From NCBI GenBank assembly GCA_030522415.1, contig CM060127.1:13808646-13872645 (forward strand): a stretch of 64,000 nucleotides of DNA, given 5' to 3'. Shown here piece by piece: positions 42,578-55,300 of the stretch. How positions within the stretch are numbered: position 1 is the first letter of the stretch; each line of letters starts with the position of its first letter. A program made the position numbers and the translations under genes. The stretch is from Channallabes apus. Lineage: Eukaryota; Chordata; Actinopteri; Siluriformes; Clariidae. The notes below the pieces were generated by a model. That model saw only the letters and a list, made by a program, of their open reading frames with translations. It had not been told where the DNA came from and did no database searches.

Positions 42578-43965
42578 TATATTTTTAATATACTGTATTT
42601 CCCAAGCTGTTAAAGGTTTATGATATACTGCAGATTTGACTTAAGGATACAACTGAATCACTTCTCAGATGCAAAGGGAAGAAAAAAAATCTTTAATGTT
42701 TAGTAGATCACAAGAAAGATGCTATTTCTGAACATGTCTAACACCTAGGTTCTAAAAATCGCACGTGCCCTTGTGGAGGCCCACGCAGGTACAAAATACC
42801 CCACATGCATTGTGCAAACAACAGATACAGACTTAGACACATGAAAAAAAGAGGCATATTACATTTCAAGCAGGATGTACAAATATCAACATTTTTTAGC
42901 TATTATAAATTAACATTGTGCAAACAGCCACACCAGAATCATCATCCGCATGCCGGTCTTTACCCTTGTCATCCTCCTGGACTTCGTTCATATTGGACGC
43001 ACAACATGGAGCCGTGGCTGCGAGTTTCAATTTAGACACGGAGTTACACATTTTCTGCACTGATATTATATGTTTCTATGGCTGAATTAATGCATCTGGG
43101 TCTGCATATGCACCTTCACTGTCCCTGATGACAAAAGTTTTGATCAAGTTGATATAGTTTGTTCAAAGTGTAAATTTCTAGTGAGCTTTCATGGCTTCCA
43201 GATTCATAGACAGACTTTTAATAAGTGACACTAACCACCTTACATGGTGTATTAATAAGTGAGACAGTGGAGAAATAAATCACAGACAAATCTGATCTGG
43301 CATGATGCCCTGTTTTGGCATTGAGTCCAAGCCTTTCTGAACTTTTTAGACTCTATTTGTTTATGCTGTGTTTAACTAAGATCAGGCTATTTTTACTTGA
43401 CGGTCACAGGGGCGCAAGTCCTTGGAGGGAAACACAAGCAGTTGGCTTGCTGTAATGATTCACGGGAATGCATTAACATAACAATGCGTCAAGGGTTTCT
43501 GTTAATCCAGACTGGACCCTTTGTGAATGTGTTATAGGGTAATCAGAATCTAGCGTTTGATATAGCGTGTGAACATGTGCAGGGATTTCTTTTGTGCATT
43601 TATCAAAGCTCATTAAAAGATTAATGATCTAAATGATTATAATTTGACCATCAAATTTATTAGACATCAGTATCGTTTAGGGCTTTCAATAGTTTATATT
43701 GTTTTATATTAGATTTCTATGAAATTAATTCATAGAAATTCTATATTTATTCCTTAATCTTGATCCTTTATCTAAAAACTCTAGTTTTTTGGTTTTACTC
43801 AGTCGACACACTCCTTTAGGCTGCTTTCACACTTTGCTGGTTTTATTCTACTGGCATGCAATCCTGTAAAATGTGTGAGGAAAGCGCTGACAGCAGTGTT
43901 GGTCTTGTCATATCTTTACAGCATAGTGAATTTTTTTTTCACATATCGCAGTTAGGGGGCTGGGG
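42578..43965. other. No feature recognised
   Basis: Intergenic DNA. Short ORFs (for example 42805-43035) have no recognisable domain. Confidence 0.35.
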
Positions 43966-44112
43966 TCAGAGTGCAGGGTCAGCCAGGAAACAGCACTCCC
44001 TGAAGGTTAACAGCTTCGCTGAAGGGCTCCACAGTGGCAGCCTGGAGGTACTGGGGCTTGAACACCAGACTTACTGATCGGTAACGCAGAGTCTTAACCC
44101 TTTAAGCAAACA
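43966..44112 (-). mobile_element. tRNA-like SINE
   Basis: On the - strand TTAAGACTCTGCGTTACCG, GTGTTCAAGCCCC (B-box-like), CTGCCACTGTGGAGCCCTTC, the organisation of a fish tRNA-derived SINE related to the one at 8030. Confidence 0.6.
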
Positions 44113-44479
44113 CTGCAGTGATGGTACGCAATAGTACCCATGGCACTAATCATTACACCACTACAAGAGTACATAAGGAGGAATAATAAGAAAAACAAAC
44201 ATTGTGGCTAAAAAATACGATCATCTTAGCCAGAGCTGTGAAACACTGTTGATTTGATTTAATAGCACTACTGTTTATTGTCTAAACTTTCTCAAGCAGC
44301 TACTGTACACATGTTAAAAGTTATGACGTATTAAAACAATATTCTAATAAACGCCTTCTGCTCCAGTCCCCTAGGTGGCGATAATAACCGCGAATGGACT
44401 CAAAAGAAGAAGCGATGCTCTTAAAAATGTTTTTTTTTTTGTATTTTCAGCAAAAGGAAATGGATTGTATTTTGAATGA

Positions 44480-44558
<79 letters not shown>
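44480..44558. repeat. (TA)n microsatellite
   Basis: About 40 TA units, the longest simple repeat in the window. Confidence 0.95.
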
Positions 44559-44559
<1 letters not shown>

Positions 44560-44560
<1 letters not shown>

Positions 44561-45930
44561 TGAATCAATTAACAAAAGATTGATTAAACAGCATAATCAA
44601 TTAAATCTCCAAGCCCTACTGGGAGATAAAACAAATTAATAAAGCCACAATTAATGTTTCAACATAAATAAAAACAACACTGCATGTATGTTGAGGGAGC
44701 TGATGATATGTAACATGAGGCCTCACTTAAGTAAAGTCTTGGCTTTCTGGCTCCAAAGATATAGTGTCTAAAAACACCCGCTCATTCCCAATCTTTATTT
44801 TATACATCACTAATTATTACTTATCACAAATGTATTTAGAATGATAAAACTAATCTAAAATTGCAAGCCATGCCAGTTAATGTAATTTCTTGTTAGCACT
44901 GGTAATAGTGTTGATGGTGAACATGTGTGCTGAATAAACTATTTCTTTACACACACATAAAAAAAAAAAAAAAAAGCTCTGGCCAAGTGTGAAAGCAGCC
45001 TTATGGTTCGTGTGTTAACTCCTAATTAATAATTTTCTGCAAAGCTGGAGTTACTACTCTATGTGGTGGTTCAATTCACATGGAAAAAGATGGCAATCTA
45101 AGTTTCCCCTCATTTATGCACAAAATACACACAATAAGCTGCCATGTTTTCTTCTGGAAAACAAAAATTCGACCCACGTTGCAATATGGTGAGTAGGTGG
45201 TCTGTAGGTGGTCTGTAATGACTGTATAGATTACAGCTAAAAAAAAAAAAAAAAACGCTGAAGCGAGTACTGGTATGTTGAACTGTTGTGACTTTGTTAT
45301 TCTCTCTGGTTCAAATCCAATCAAGAAATACTGTAAAATGCACACAGCTCTAAATAATCTACAGTACTGTCCAAAACTCTTGACTCCCCCTCATTTCTTC
45401 ATATTTTGCTTCTAAAGAGCCAGACTTTCTTGTATTTTTAATGTAGACTTTGGGAATAAGTTATACAGACTTGCTGGGGGACTTTTTTGTCTCTCATTTT
45501 TAGCTCAGCCCCTTTACCTGACCAATTTCAGTATTTTTCCCATATCTGAGGCAGAAAAGGCACACCTTCCGAACTGCATGATAAGATTGTGCACTGACCT
45601 TTTGTCTGTCTGAGACCTGTCTGAACAGCATTAACTAAACCTGACAAGTTACACAAATACAAAAAAAGGGCCTTTTATTTTCCAAGACAACATTAATATT
45701 AAGATAAAACTAGACATTTGATTTTTATGTTCTTGGTCACAGATGATTTCTGACACTTAGGAATCTTGCACGGTCTGTACTTCCCGAATGGACCCTGAAA
45801 CACAATTGGAGAGCCTACATGAGTATTTTCTCTCCTGCCTTCACACAAATAATTCGTCACCCAAAATGTCGATGGTTTACACTAAATCCACAGTCCAGGT
45901 TTGTGTCCATTTGAGGTTCATGTTGTAAGT
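44560..45930. other. Downstream flank of the receptor gene
   Basis: No gene recognised. Poly-A tracts at 44961 and 45240. Confidence 0.35.
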
Positions 45931-45936
45931 TTTATT
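45931..45936 (-). terminator. Candidate polyadenylation signal of the receptor gene
   Basis: AATAAA on the - strand, 365 bp after the stop codon, followed downstream by T-rich sequence on the + strand. It is the first such hexamer I found past the stop; use is inferred. Confidence 0.45.
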
Positions 45937-46300
45937 GAGGTTTTTTTTTTTTCTTTTTTTTTCTTCTTTTTTTTACATCATGTCTTCCTTCAGGTCCGTG
46001 TGCTGAATATACACAGTGCTGCGGTGACGTGGTGTGTGGACATGTTATAACCAAACACAGAATTTTTCACATGAGATGAACAGCTCAGACGAGCGTAGAG
46101 CGATCACTGACATGCTCAAACACTGTTCCACATGAAACACACACACATACACATTAGACCCATCCTGGTGCTGCTTGCTCGGATTTTGGACTTGTACCCG
46201 TGAGTGTGTGAGAACGTAGTGGGACCATCGCTGACTAACACACACTCACGCATATACTGTACACACAGACATGTGTATGCTTGCATGTGTTCTCACATGT

Positions 46301-46639
46301 TCACATGTTGCTCTCGATGCTCCCTCGTGGGTCCTGATTGCACACCATCGGCTCTTCGGCTGCCGTGCTGTTGGTGGAGCTGGTGGCGTCCGGTGACCTG
46401 GAGGTGAAGTGCAGGCGGTCTGCGCCGTTATGGCAGCTAAGTGTGAGCAGCTGCTTTTCTTCGGCGCTGCAGACGTCCATACTTGAGCATGTGACGTCTG
46501 GTAGCCTTTTCATGCTGGATGCCGCTTGGACGTGCTTGTTGATGGTCATCTGACCCGTGTTGCTGTAGGTGTGACGGTAGTCGTTGTCGATGTCCTCCCC
46601 TTTCAAGCGCTTCCAGAACTTCATGATCTCAGACTGTAC
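46301..46639 (-). CDS. gcgr-like last coding exon: cytoplasmic tail
   Basis: Acceptor CTCCAG before GTACAG. 112 codons plus TGA. Begins [16 protein letters not shown], the amphipathic helix-8 region, then a Ser/Thr-rich tail ([27 protein letters not shown]) suited to GRK phosphorylation and arrestin binding, ending GSIESNM. The distal tail is poorly conserved and does not identify the paralog. Confidence 0.9.
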   Translation of the reverse strand, partial: VQSEIMKFWKRLKGEDIDNDYRHTYSNTGQMTINKHVQAASSMKRLPDVTCSSMDVCSAEEKQLLTLSCHNGADRLHFTSRSPDATSSTNSTAAEEPMVCNQDPRGSIESNM

Positions 46640-49288
46640 CTGGAGGAGAAAAAGTCATAATAACAGAATGTTGCAAAAGAGCAGTTTTAATATTAGCATA
46701 CGTAGCATCCCTTTAACCGGCTAAAGGGTATCAACATTGCTAATCAAACCAAAATTATTTGCACCTCTAACCATCACATTCGTATGGTCCTTGTTTGAAC
46801 ATTTTGTTCCAGATTTAGTCCACAATTTTCCACAATGCGCTCCACTCTATATCTGCGAAGGCTTTCCACTAGATTGTGGAGCATGATTCTGGGGAATGTG
46901 TTTGTTCAAACATCCAACAAGATCACTAGTCAGCTCAGACGCTGATGTTGGGAGGTTTGAGTTCCAGTTCATCTCAAAGGTGTTCAGTGGGGGTGGCACG
47001 GTGCCTCTGGGTCTGTGTGCATGAAGTTTGCATGTTCTCCCCATGCTTGGTGGGATTCCTCTGGGTACTCCAGTTTCCATCCACAGATTAAGCTAATTGA
47101 CGTTCCCAAATTGCCAGTAGTGTGTGAAAAAGCATGTGAATGAGGTTGTGTGTCCTGTAATGGATTGGCAACCATCCACTGTGTACCCCGCCTCATGCTC
47201 TATGTCTCCTGGGATAAACTCAGGATTAACAGGATAAAGCGGTGTAGACAATGAATGAGTGAGTGTTCAGTGGGGCTGAGTTCAATCAGACCTCTGTGCA
47301 GGACACTCAAGATCTTCCACTCCAATATTAACACTTCAACACACCATGTCTTCATGTCTTCATGCAGCTGGCTTTATGCACAGATGCATCGTCATGCTGG
47401 AACAGACTTGGGGTTTCTTAGTAGAAAGAAATGTGCAAGACATTTGAAACAAAACTAACACTTGTGGCAACATTTTCTGAAGAAACACCGTGAACGCAGT
47501 GCTAGATTTAACGCTCTGACCTGTGCGTTCCGTACGTGTTTCCAGTAAGACTCCGCTGCCAACCAGTATATGATCTGACCTGCCCATATTGTTCTGATAA
47601 TGCAGAAAATAGTTTTAATCATTTTTGTAATTTAATTTTGTGAGGGTTCATGTTCACGTTAAACTAGAACTTCACATTTAAAGCAATTTCTCATGAATGA
47701 AGGTGTAAAAGCAATTGACATTTGCAGAAGACTTTGATGAGACTCTTAGCTGCAGTAAAACATTTAAACAAGCATTTTAAAGAAGGCTGTATTGTACATC
47801 CATGACTGACTGGTTTCAGGCCCACTGCAGTCATTTCTGTGAACATTCAGTAAGTGGAACACCTGATCCTTAAAAATCGACAGATAACTTGTCGCCAACT
47901 TGCGGAAGAGACGAATCTGTCTGTAGGAGCTGTACACACACCTTCATTCACCAACACCACATGCATATTACAGGAACTCAGCTGGGAAGCATTGTAACAT
48001 CCCCATACAGTCCTGACCTCGCTTTGGGCCATTAAAGGAGTTCCTGAGAGGCAAGTGTTTCAGATGTGCGATCATGGATCTGGAATACAGAAAAAAACCT
48101 TTCTATCGTAGCCAAGTACTAGTGAAACGCTCGGATAAGTGCATTTTGGGTATTATATAGAGAAATAAAGGGAGTTTTTACCCTCATAACTGTTCTTTTA
48201 GTCCCGCTTTGACTTGAACGCCCAGCATAGTAATGATAAAATTATAGATACCATAGTTTAGTATCACAAAGAAAAACGCCTAACAAATTTCGACCAATCT
48301 TGTCCATCTGTGAGCTAATGCGTGTAAATAAGGGAAGAAAAAGCAGCAGTTTGAAAAGGTGTCTTTGGATGTCTTCATGTGTCTCACATGGAGGAAGTGT
48401 CCTGGCTGCTGGCTGAAAATGATAAAACTGAGAGACAGTGTGGGGAAAAAAGGAACGTGATAGTGTTTAGCTCACCTCTTTGTTGACAAAGCAGTAGAGG
48501 ATGGCCACCAGCAGCCCCTGTAAACATGACACACGTACTGTAAGCAGATCTGCTATACACACCAACACCCACAACAAAAGACAAAACAGATCCAATGGTC
48601 CAGATCTATAAGAGAGCGCCTCTTTTTTGGTCTCTCTCATCAGCTTTGTTAAACAAGCATAATGCTTAATTAAACCAATTCTCCAGACTCGATGATGTGT
48701 ATTGACGCACCTGATAGCTGTGTGTCACAGTCAGTGTATCACAAGGTGACACAGCATGACTGTGACTATCATTTCCCTGCATTTACCTCTGCATTCAAAG
48801 TTCACAGTTCAGTATTAGCGACTTCACTAATATTGTACTCTCTATATCACTTTAAGGAATAGTTTGGGTTTTTTTCACGTCTGTCTTAAATCAAAATTGA
48901 GGTTCATATAAGTACATTACCACAGGTTGTAGTCGTTACAAGTTTTCCTAGTGATGGGACGTACTGTGCTGATTCTTCTAGGTGCGTGTCGAGAAATCCA
49001 GGAACTATTTAGTGAAGCGTGATTCGAGGCTTGTATTGTTTACGACGACTAACGTCTTGAATGACGTTTGAAGCCTCGCTGCAAGTGGTGGTTCAGGAAG
49101 GGGTTTGAATCTTGCCACCATGTATTGACACATATAAGGTGTCTTTAGGTGCTCTGAATGTTATTCCTGATATTTTCTTTAGTAATATAAGTCTTTTGCT
49201 GTGTTGTTTTTTGCATTTCCTGTCTTGTTTTGTAAATATATATAATATGTATATATAATATATACAACGGTAGTGTACTGTATATATG

Positions 49289-49332
<44 letters not shown>

Positions 49333-52300
49333 TACCGTTCAAAAGTTTGGGGTTACTTGCAAATTTCTTTGTTTTTGTTTAGTGATTTATTTTCTACATT
49401 CTACAGCAATACTGAGGATTTCAAAACTATAAAATAACACATATGGAATTAGGTAATTATGTAACAACAACAACAGTTAGTTGTTATTTTACGACACAGA
49501 GGTCGGCCTTTCTGTAATAGTTCTTGCAAGAACAGTATTGTCAAGTCAAATTTGCAAAATCCGTCAAGCACCATAATGAAACTGTCTCTCATGAAGGCCG
49601 TCCCAGGAGGCCGAGACCAAAACCTACCTCTGCTGCAGGCGAGAAGTTCATTTAGAGTTATCAGCCTGAAAAATGACCAATTAACAGCACCTCAGATTAG
49701 AGGCGTTATGAAGTCTTTACAGAGCAGAAGTAGCAGAAACATCTCAATATCAACTGTTCAAAAGAGATTAATGTATTTTTGGACGACTTCAGCATTCCTT
49801 TACAATGTAGAAAGAAATAAAAATCAGGAACCATCATGGAGTTAGAAAGTGTTCTAAATATATACTGTATATATACTGTATATAGCCAAGCAATCTCTGC
49901 ACAATTCGTGGGAAGTATTGGTTTTGAGCAGAGGTGTCAAGTAACGAAGTACAAATACTTCGTTACCTTACTTAAGTAGAAATTTTGGGTATCTATACTT
50001 TACTGGAGTAATTATTTTTCAGCTGATTTTTTACTTCTACTCCTTACATTTTTAAGCAATTATCTGTACTTTCTACTCCTTACTTTTTAAAAACAGCCTC
50101 ATTACTCTATTTTTATGATCAGAATGCGCAACCCCCCCCGTCACATGATCAGAACGCGCACAACGCCCCCCCCCCCGTGTCATATGATCAGAACGCGCAC
50201 AACGCCACCCCCCCCCCCCCACTCGTTGCATGATCAGAAAGCGAGACCTTAATGCTTTTGTCGCTCCTCACGGTACTTTTACTTTTATACTTTAAGTAGT
50301 TTTGAAACCAGTACTTTTAAACTTTTACTTAAGTAAAAAGCTTGGGTTGATACTTCAACTTCTAAAGAAGTATTTTTGAACCCTAGTATCTATACTGTAC
50401 TTCTACTCAAGTAATGAATGTGAATACTTTTGACACCACTGGTTTTGAGTATAGATGAATAAATGTGGACATCAGTCTGGACTTTAATATCCATACCTAA
50501 CGCTATAATCTGCTGCTACTTAATAGAAAAATGCATAGTTTAATGAAAATCATGTATAATGAGGATCACATACAGTACAGTATGAGAGGATCACATACAG
50601 TACAGTACTGCTAAAATGACTACGAACACATCTACTCAACTTACATTCTTTGACCAGTAGGGGGGTTTGTGTGCAAATGAAGCCTTAAGAAACGAACCCT
50701 TTTGTGAACAAATTGGCTGGAAGGCTTCAGAGCTTTATGAAGCTTCATCTCGCCATCATTAAGTTTTCCTGCTTTGCACACAGACTGTGAAGGTGTAACA
50801 CGAGTACAATCTATGTAATTGGGGCCAAATTTCACAACCCTCGTTCTGTGCAAAAATGCTTAAAAACTTTACATTTGTACTAAATGCACTGTAACTTTGA
50901 AATATACCAACTTGATTTCCCTCAGTGGGACTTAAGAAGCATCATATGAATCTCAGCTAAACTTTGGAATGCATTTGTGCATGGAACGAGGGTTGTAGAA
51001 CTTGGCGCAGATTACTGATTACATTGTTGCGTCCCTGGTGACAAACTTCACGGTCCAGAACATGAAAAATATCCAAGACTTATGTTAATGCACTTGTACG
51101 CACCTTAATTTTGATTTATCTTCTTTTTATTTTGTGAAGCTGCTTTGAGACAATGACCATTGCTAAAAGCGCTTATATGAATAAAATTCAATTGAATTTA
51201 AGACAGCCTTGAAAAAACAATCAATCCCCAAATGGATTCCTGTCATTTTTGTGTGTTGCACCAGAAAAGGAAACTGGCTGTAGTCGGGAAGTGACTTGAG
51301 AATGAACAAAGCATCTTCCTAGTAAAACAAACGTGTGACTATTACACAAATGAGACACATCCATCTATTTAACGACTGTTCGAGAAATACTGCAAAGTCG
51401 AGAAATACTGCAAATCTAAAAAGAAGCAAACAAAAAACCCTCAAAATATAATTAGATCTGAATCCAGATTCAGATTGAGTACTAACTATCCAGTATACAG
51501 TGTTGGAAGGCGTTCAAAGAAATTCCTGTGTCACCTGCACGGAGTTGAAGACGAGGTCGATGAACATCTTCGTGAGCCGCAGGGCGTCGGCTCCGTTTGA
51601 CGTAGACTCGTCGGTGATGAAGGAAAACAGGACCAGATGGCTGCCGAGCAGAGGGATGAGGGTAAGTGTGGACTTTGCGAGTCTGAATGAAAAAGCAAAG
51701 CAAACAGGGTTGTAGACAGTAACAATTAGCAAAGAAAACTTGAATGTTGAGAAACATATTCGCTATTAAAGATATTTCTTGCTAAACACCCACCGGAACT
51801 TGTAGTCAGTGTATCTCATTTGGTGAGCCCTCAGCTTGGACACGAGGATGTTAATGATGCGTATGAAGATAAAGAAATTGATCTGAGTGAAGGAGAAAGC
51901 AGAGACGAGGTTAAACATTTCCAGGGTCTGATTACTACCATTATGTCATGTTAAGATGAGACAACCGTGACATACAGTATGTTTGCTCAGACAGCGTGTG
52001 CACTCGGTCACCCATGGCCAGCTGCAGGATCACGACGTGAACATCGGTAACAGTGCGTTAAATAAATGAGCGCAAATTGTCTTCTACCTTGAATCCTGAA
52101 GCACAGCAACTCTGAGACCCGAAGATGGGTTAGCTACTGTAACCCTCACACTCTCCAGGCAAGATATTGTTTGAATACTAAAAAACCTTAGCAGAAGGAG
52201 TGAATAACTCGCAGCAGACAGCCTTAAATAACACTAACACCCCTGACTGATGAATACTAAGTAGGTAACCCATTCAGGTATGAGTATCAAGTACCATGAC

Positions 52301-55300
52301 CATGTGCTTGTCCTCACACTCGATCTGGGAAAAAAACACCCTGTATTGATGCGTCCCTAATAACAGCAATCAGTGAACGGATTAAAGGTAATGGGTTAAG
52401 TGCTGCCCAGTCGAATGTATTCCATTAAACAATTTCACGCAATTTCTCTCTCCATAACCTCAATCAATACAGGACTCCATAATCACACGCTTCCTGTGTA
52501 ACCCTTTGCGTTCATGCTCAGACCAGAGAGGTGTTTAGCCCTCACACGATAATCGTGTTTAAACCAGACAGTTTGATCTTCTCAGAAAGCTGAAGGTCTA
52601 TGATTGCTAGAATGTTCTGTAAGCACAGAGACTCTCACCAGCACTGCCAGTAGGATCGGGGAACGAATAATCCACCAGAAGCCCATGTTTGTGTTCTGCT
52701 CCCAGCAACTGAAGACAGAAAAACACATATTACATATACTGTAGATTACACACAGAAAATACACTGACACCGTTTAAGACATGTAATATTAAAATGTGTA
52801 ACATTTGCGGGCTGTTCAAGTCAAAGCAGGACTTTTGATTGTGCAGAATAACAGAACACAGTTACCGTATGCGAGTAAAAACTCCCTTTATTTCTCTATA
52901 TAATCCCCTGCTACACTAATGCACTTATTCCTGCGTTTTGCTAGTGCTTGGATACCATCAAGGTTTTCTCTGTAGCCATGATTAGACTGCCAGCTTCACA
53001 ACTGGAACTCTGGCCTCCCAGGAACTTCTTTAATGTCCCAAACATGTGGAAATGAGTGAGATCAGGGCTGTCCTGGTGATGTGGCGAGCCCCTCCCACCC
53101 GAGCTCCTGTAATGTGTTAGTGTTGGTGAATGATTGTGTGTAGATGCATCTCTTTCGCAAGTTAGTGACAAGTTATCGTTGACTTTCAAGGATCAGGTGT
53201 TCCACTCATTGATTGTTCACGGAAGCAACTGCACTGGGCTCCGAGTCACCTTTGCCGAGATCGTCATTCACGGACATAAGGCCTTCTTTAAAATGTTTGT
53301 AATGTTTTACTGCAACTGTGCTTAAAGTCAAGCATACTGCAAATGTCAATCTACAGCATACATAAAAATTTTTTTATCACAAGTGGTTTGACTTGAATGC
53401 TCTTCAACAAGACAATAATATTTATAATTTAATAATAGATTAATAATAAAAAAAAATTTACTTTTTGATATCGTCCTCCTAAATGATACAGTAAGTCAAT
53501 TGTCGGTGTACTTAGGTTTAAATGCTCCTCACATTCACAATGCAGAACTGCAGCCTTATGGATCCAGGCTCCGCTACGGTCAACTTACAGGCTGTACAGC
53601 CCTGTTTTTCCATGCTCTCCTCCTCTTCAAATTCAAATTCATATTCAAATTTTATTTGTCACATACACAGTCATACACAGTACGAAATGCAGTGAAATGC
53701 TTATACGACCGCCAGTGACCTTAAAAATGTGAAATGAAAAATAAAAACTTATGCGTAAGGAATAAATATGAATAAAAAGAAATACTAAAGAAAATAAATT
53801 TAACTCTTAAAATAAACTGTACAAATAAGGGCACAATAAAAAATATTACAAAATATAGAAATATTGAAATATAGAAATATTTGAAAGTGGCAGTCGTGCA
53901 AATATGCATAAAAAGTGACTTATTAAAGTGTCTTGTGCAATGGTCCAGATATATAAATATGTAGTGCAAGTGTGTATGAATGTGTCCATGATTGTCCCGT
54001 CAATGTTGTGAGCTTAAAAAGATGTTATTAATCCTGTGTGGTGGTGTGATTGAGAGACCTTATTGCCTGCGGGAAGAAGCTCCTCCTCAGTCTCTCTGTA
54101 TTGGCCTTCAGGGAGCGGAATCGCTTCCCAGACCGCAACAGAGAAAACAGTCCATTGTTGGGATGGCTGAGGTACTATCTTCCTGGCTTTGGTCCAGGAC
54201 CGCTTGCTGTAGATCGAGTGCAGGTCAGGGAGCTCAGTGCGGATGATGCGCTCAGCTGATCGCACCACCCTCTGTAGAGCTCGTCTGTCCTGCATGGTGC
54301 TGTACCCGAACCAGGTCATGATGTTTCCCATCAGGATGCTCTCTAAGGTACAGGAGTAGAAATTCCTGAGCACCTTAGAGGGCAGTATGAAGTCTCTCAA
54401 GCGTCTGAGGTGGTAGAGACGCTGTCGGGCCTTTTTCACCACGGTGTTGATGTGACAGGACCATGACAGGACTTGGTGATGTGAACACCGAGGTATCGGA
54501 AGCTGTCCACTCTCTCCACTGGGCTCTGGTTGATGACGGGGGTCTGGTAGCTCCTCTCCTGCTTTGTACTAAAGTCCACAATCAGCTCCTTTGTCTTGCT
54601 GACGTTCAGGAGGAGATTGTTCCTCTGGCACCAGTTCTCCAGATTTCCAATCTCCTCTAGGTAGGCCGACTCATCATTGTTGGTGATCAGTCCGACCACG
54701 ACAGTGTCGTCAGCAAACTCTTGTCCCTGTGGGTTTCTCCTTGGCTCTCTGGTTTCCTTCCAACTCCAAAAACATGCATGACTGAGGTAACTTGCCTCCA
54801 GGTATCAATTTTTTTTATACATGGTGTCCTGTGATGAACTGGTGTCCCAGCCAGGCTGCTTGTGCTCAGCGTTCCGGCTCTACAGTGACTTTGACCAGGG
54901 TAAAACACTAAAAAAACTGACTGAGGCAGAGCAACCAGTTGCTCAGATGTGAACAGGAACCATGCTGACCAAAGCTCAGGATGGAACTTGGGACATTGAT
55001 GCTCCCAATGTACCATCAAACTGTGTACAATTAAAGCTACCACTTACTGTAGTTCATGTAATATTTTTAGAGGTAGCCATGAAAATGAGTCCTGCTTAGT
55101 CAGTTTGAGCTGTTGCAGGTACCATGCCTGTGGACAAGCCCCATCATCGCTACATAGTTCCTGATAAACAGAGGCTTTGGTGCTGGAACTGAGTTTTGCA
55201 GCAAGTATGTAGGACAAAGTAAAGTAAAAAGACTGAAAGTAAATTATTACTGTAGCTTATGCTCAATGGAGTGTATCCATGTATATCCTGAGCACAGACT

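Noticed and set aside
44394..44639. ORF rich in alternating Ile-Tyr
   Set aside because: Translation of a (TA)n microsatellite.
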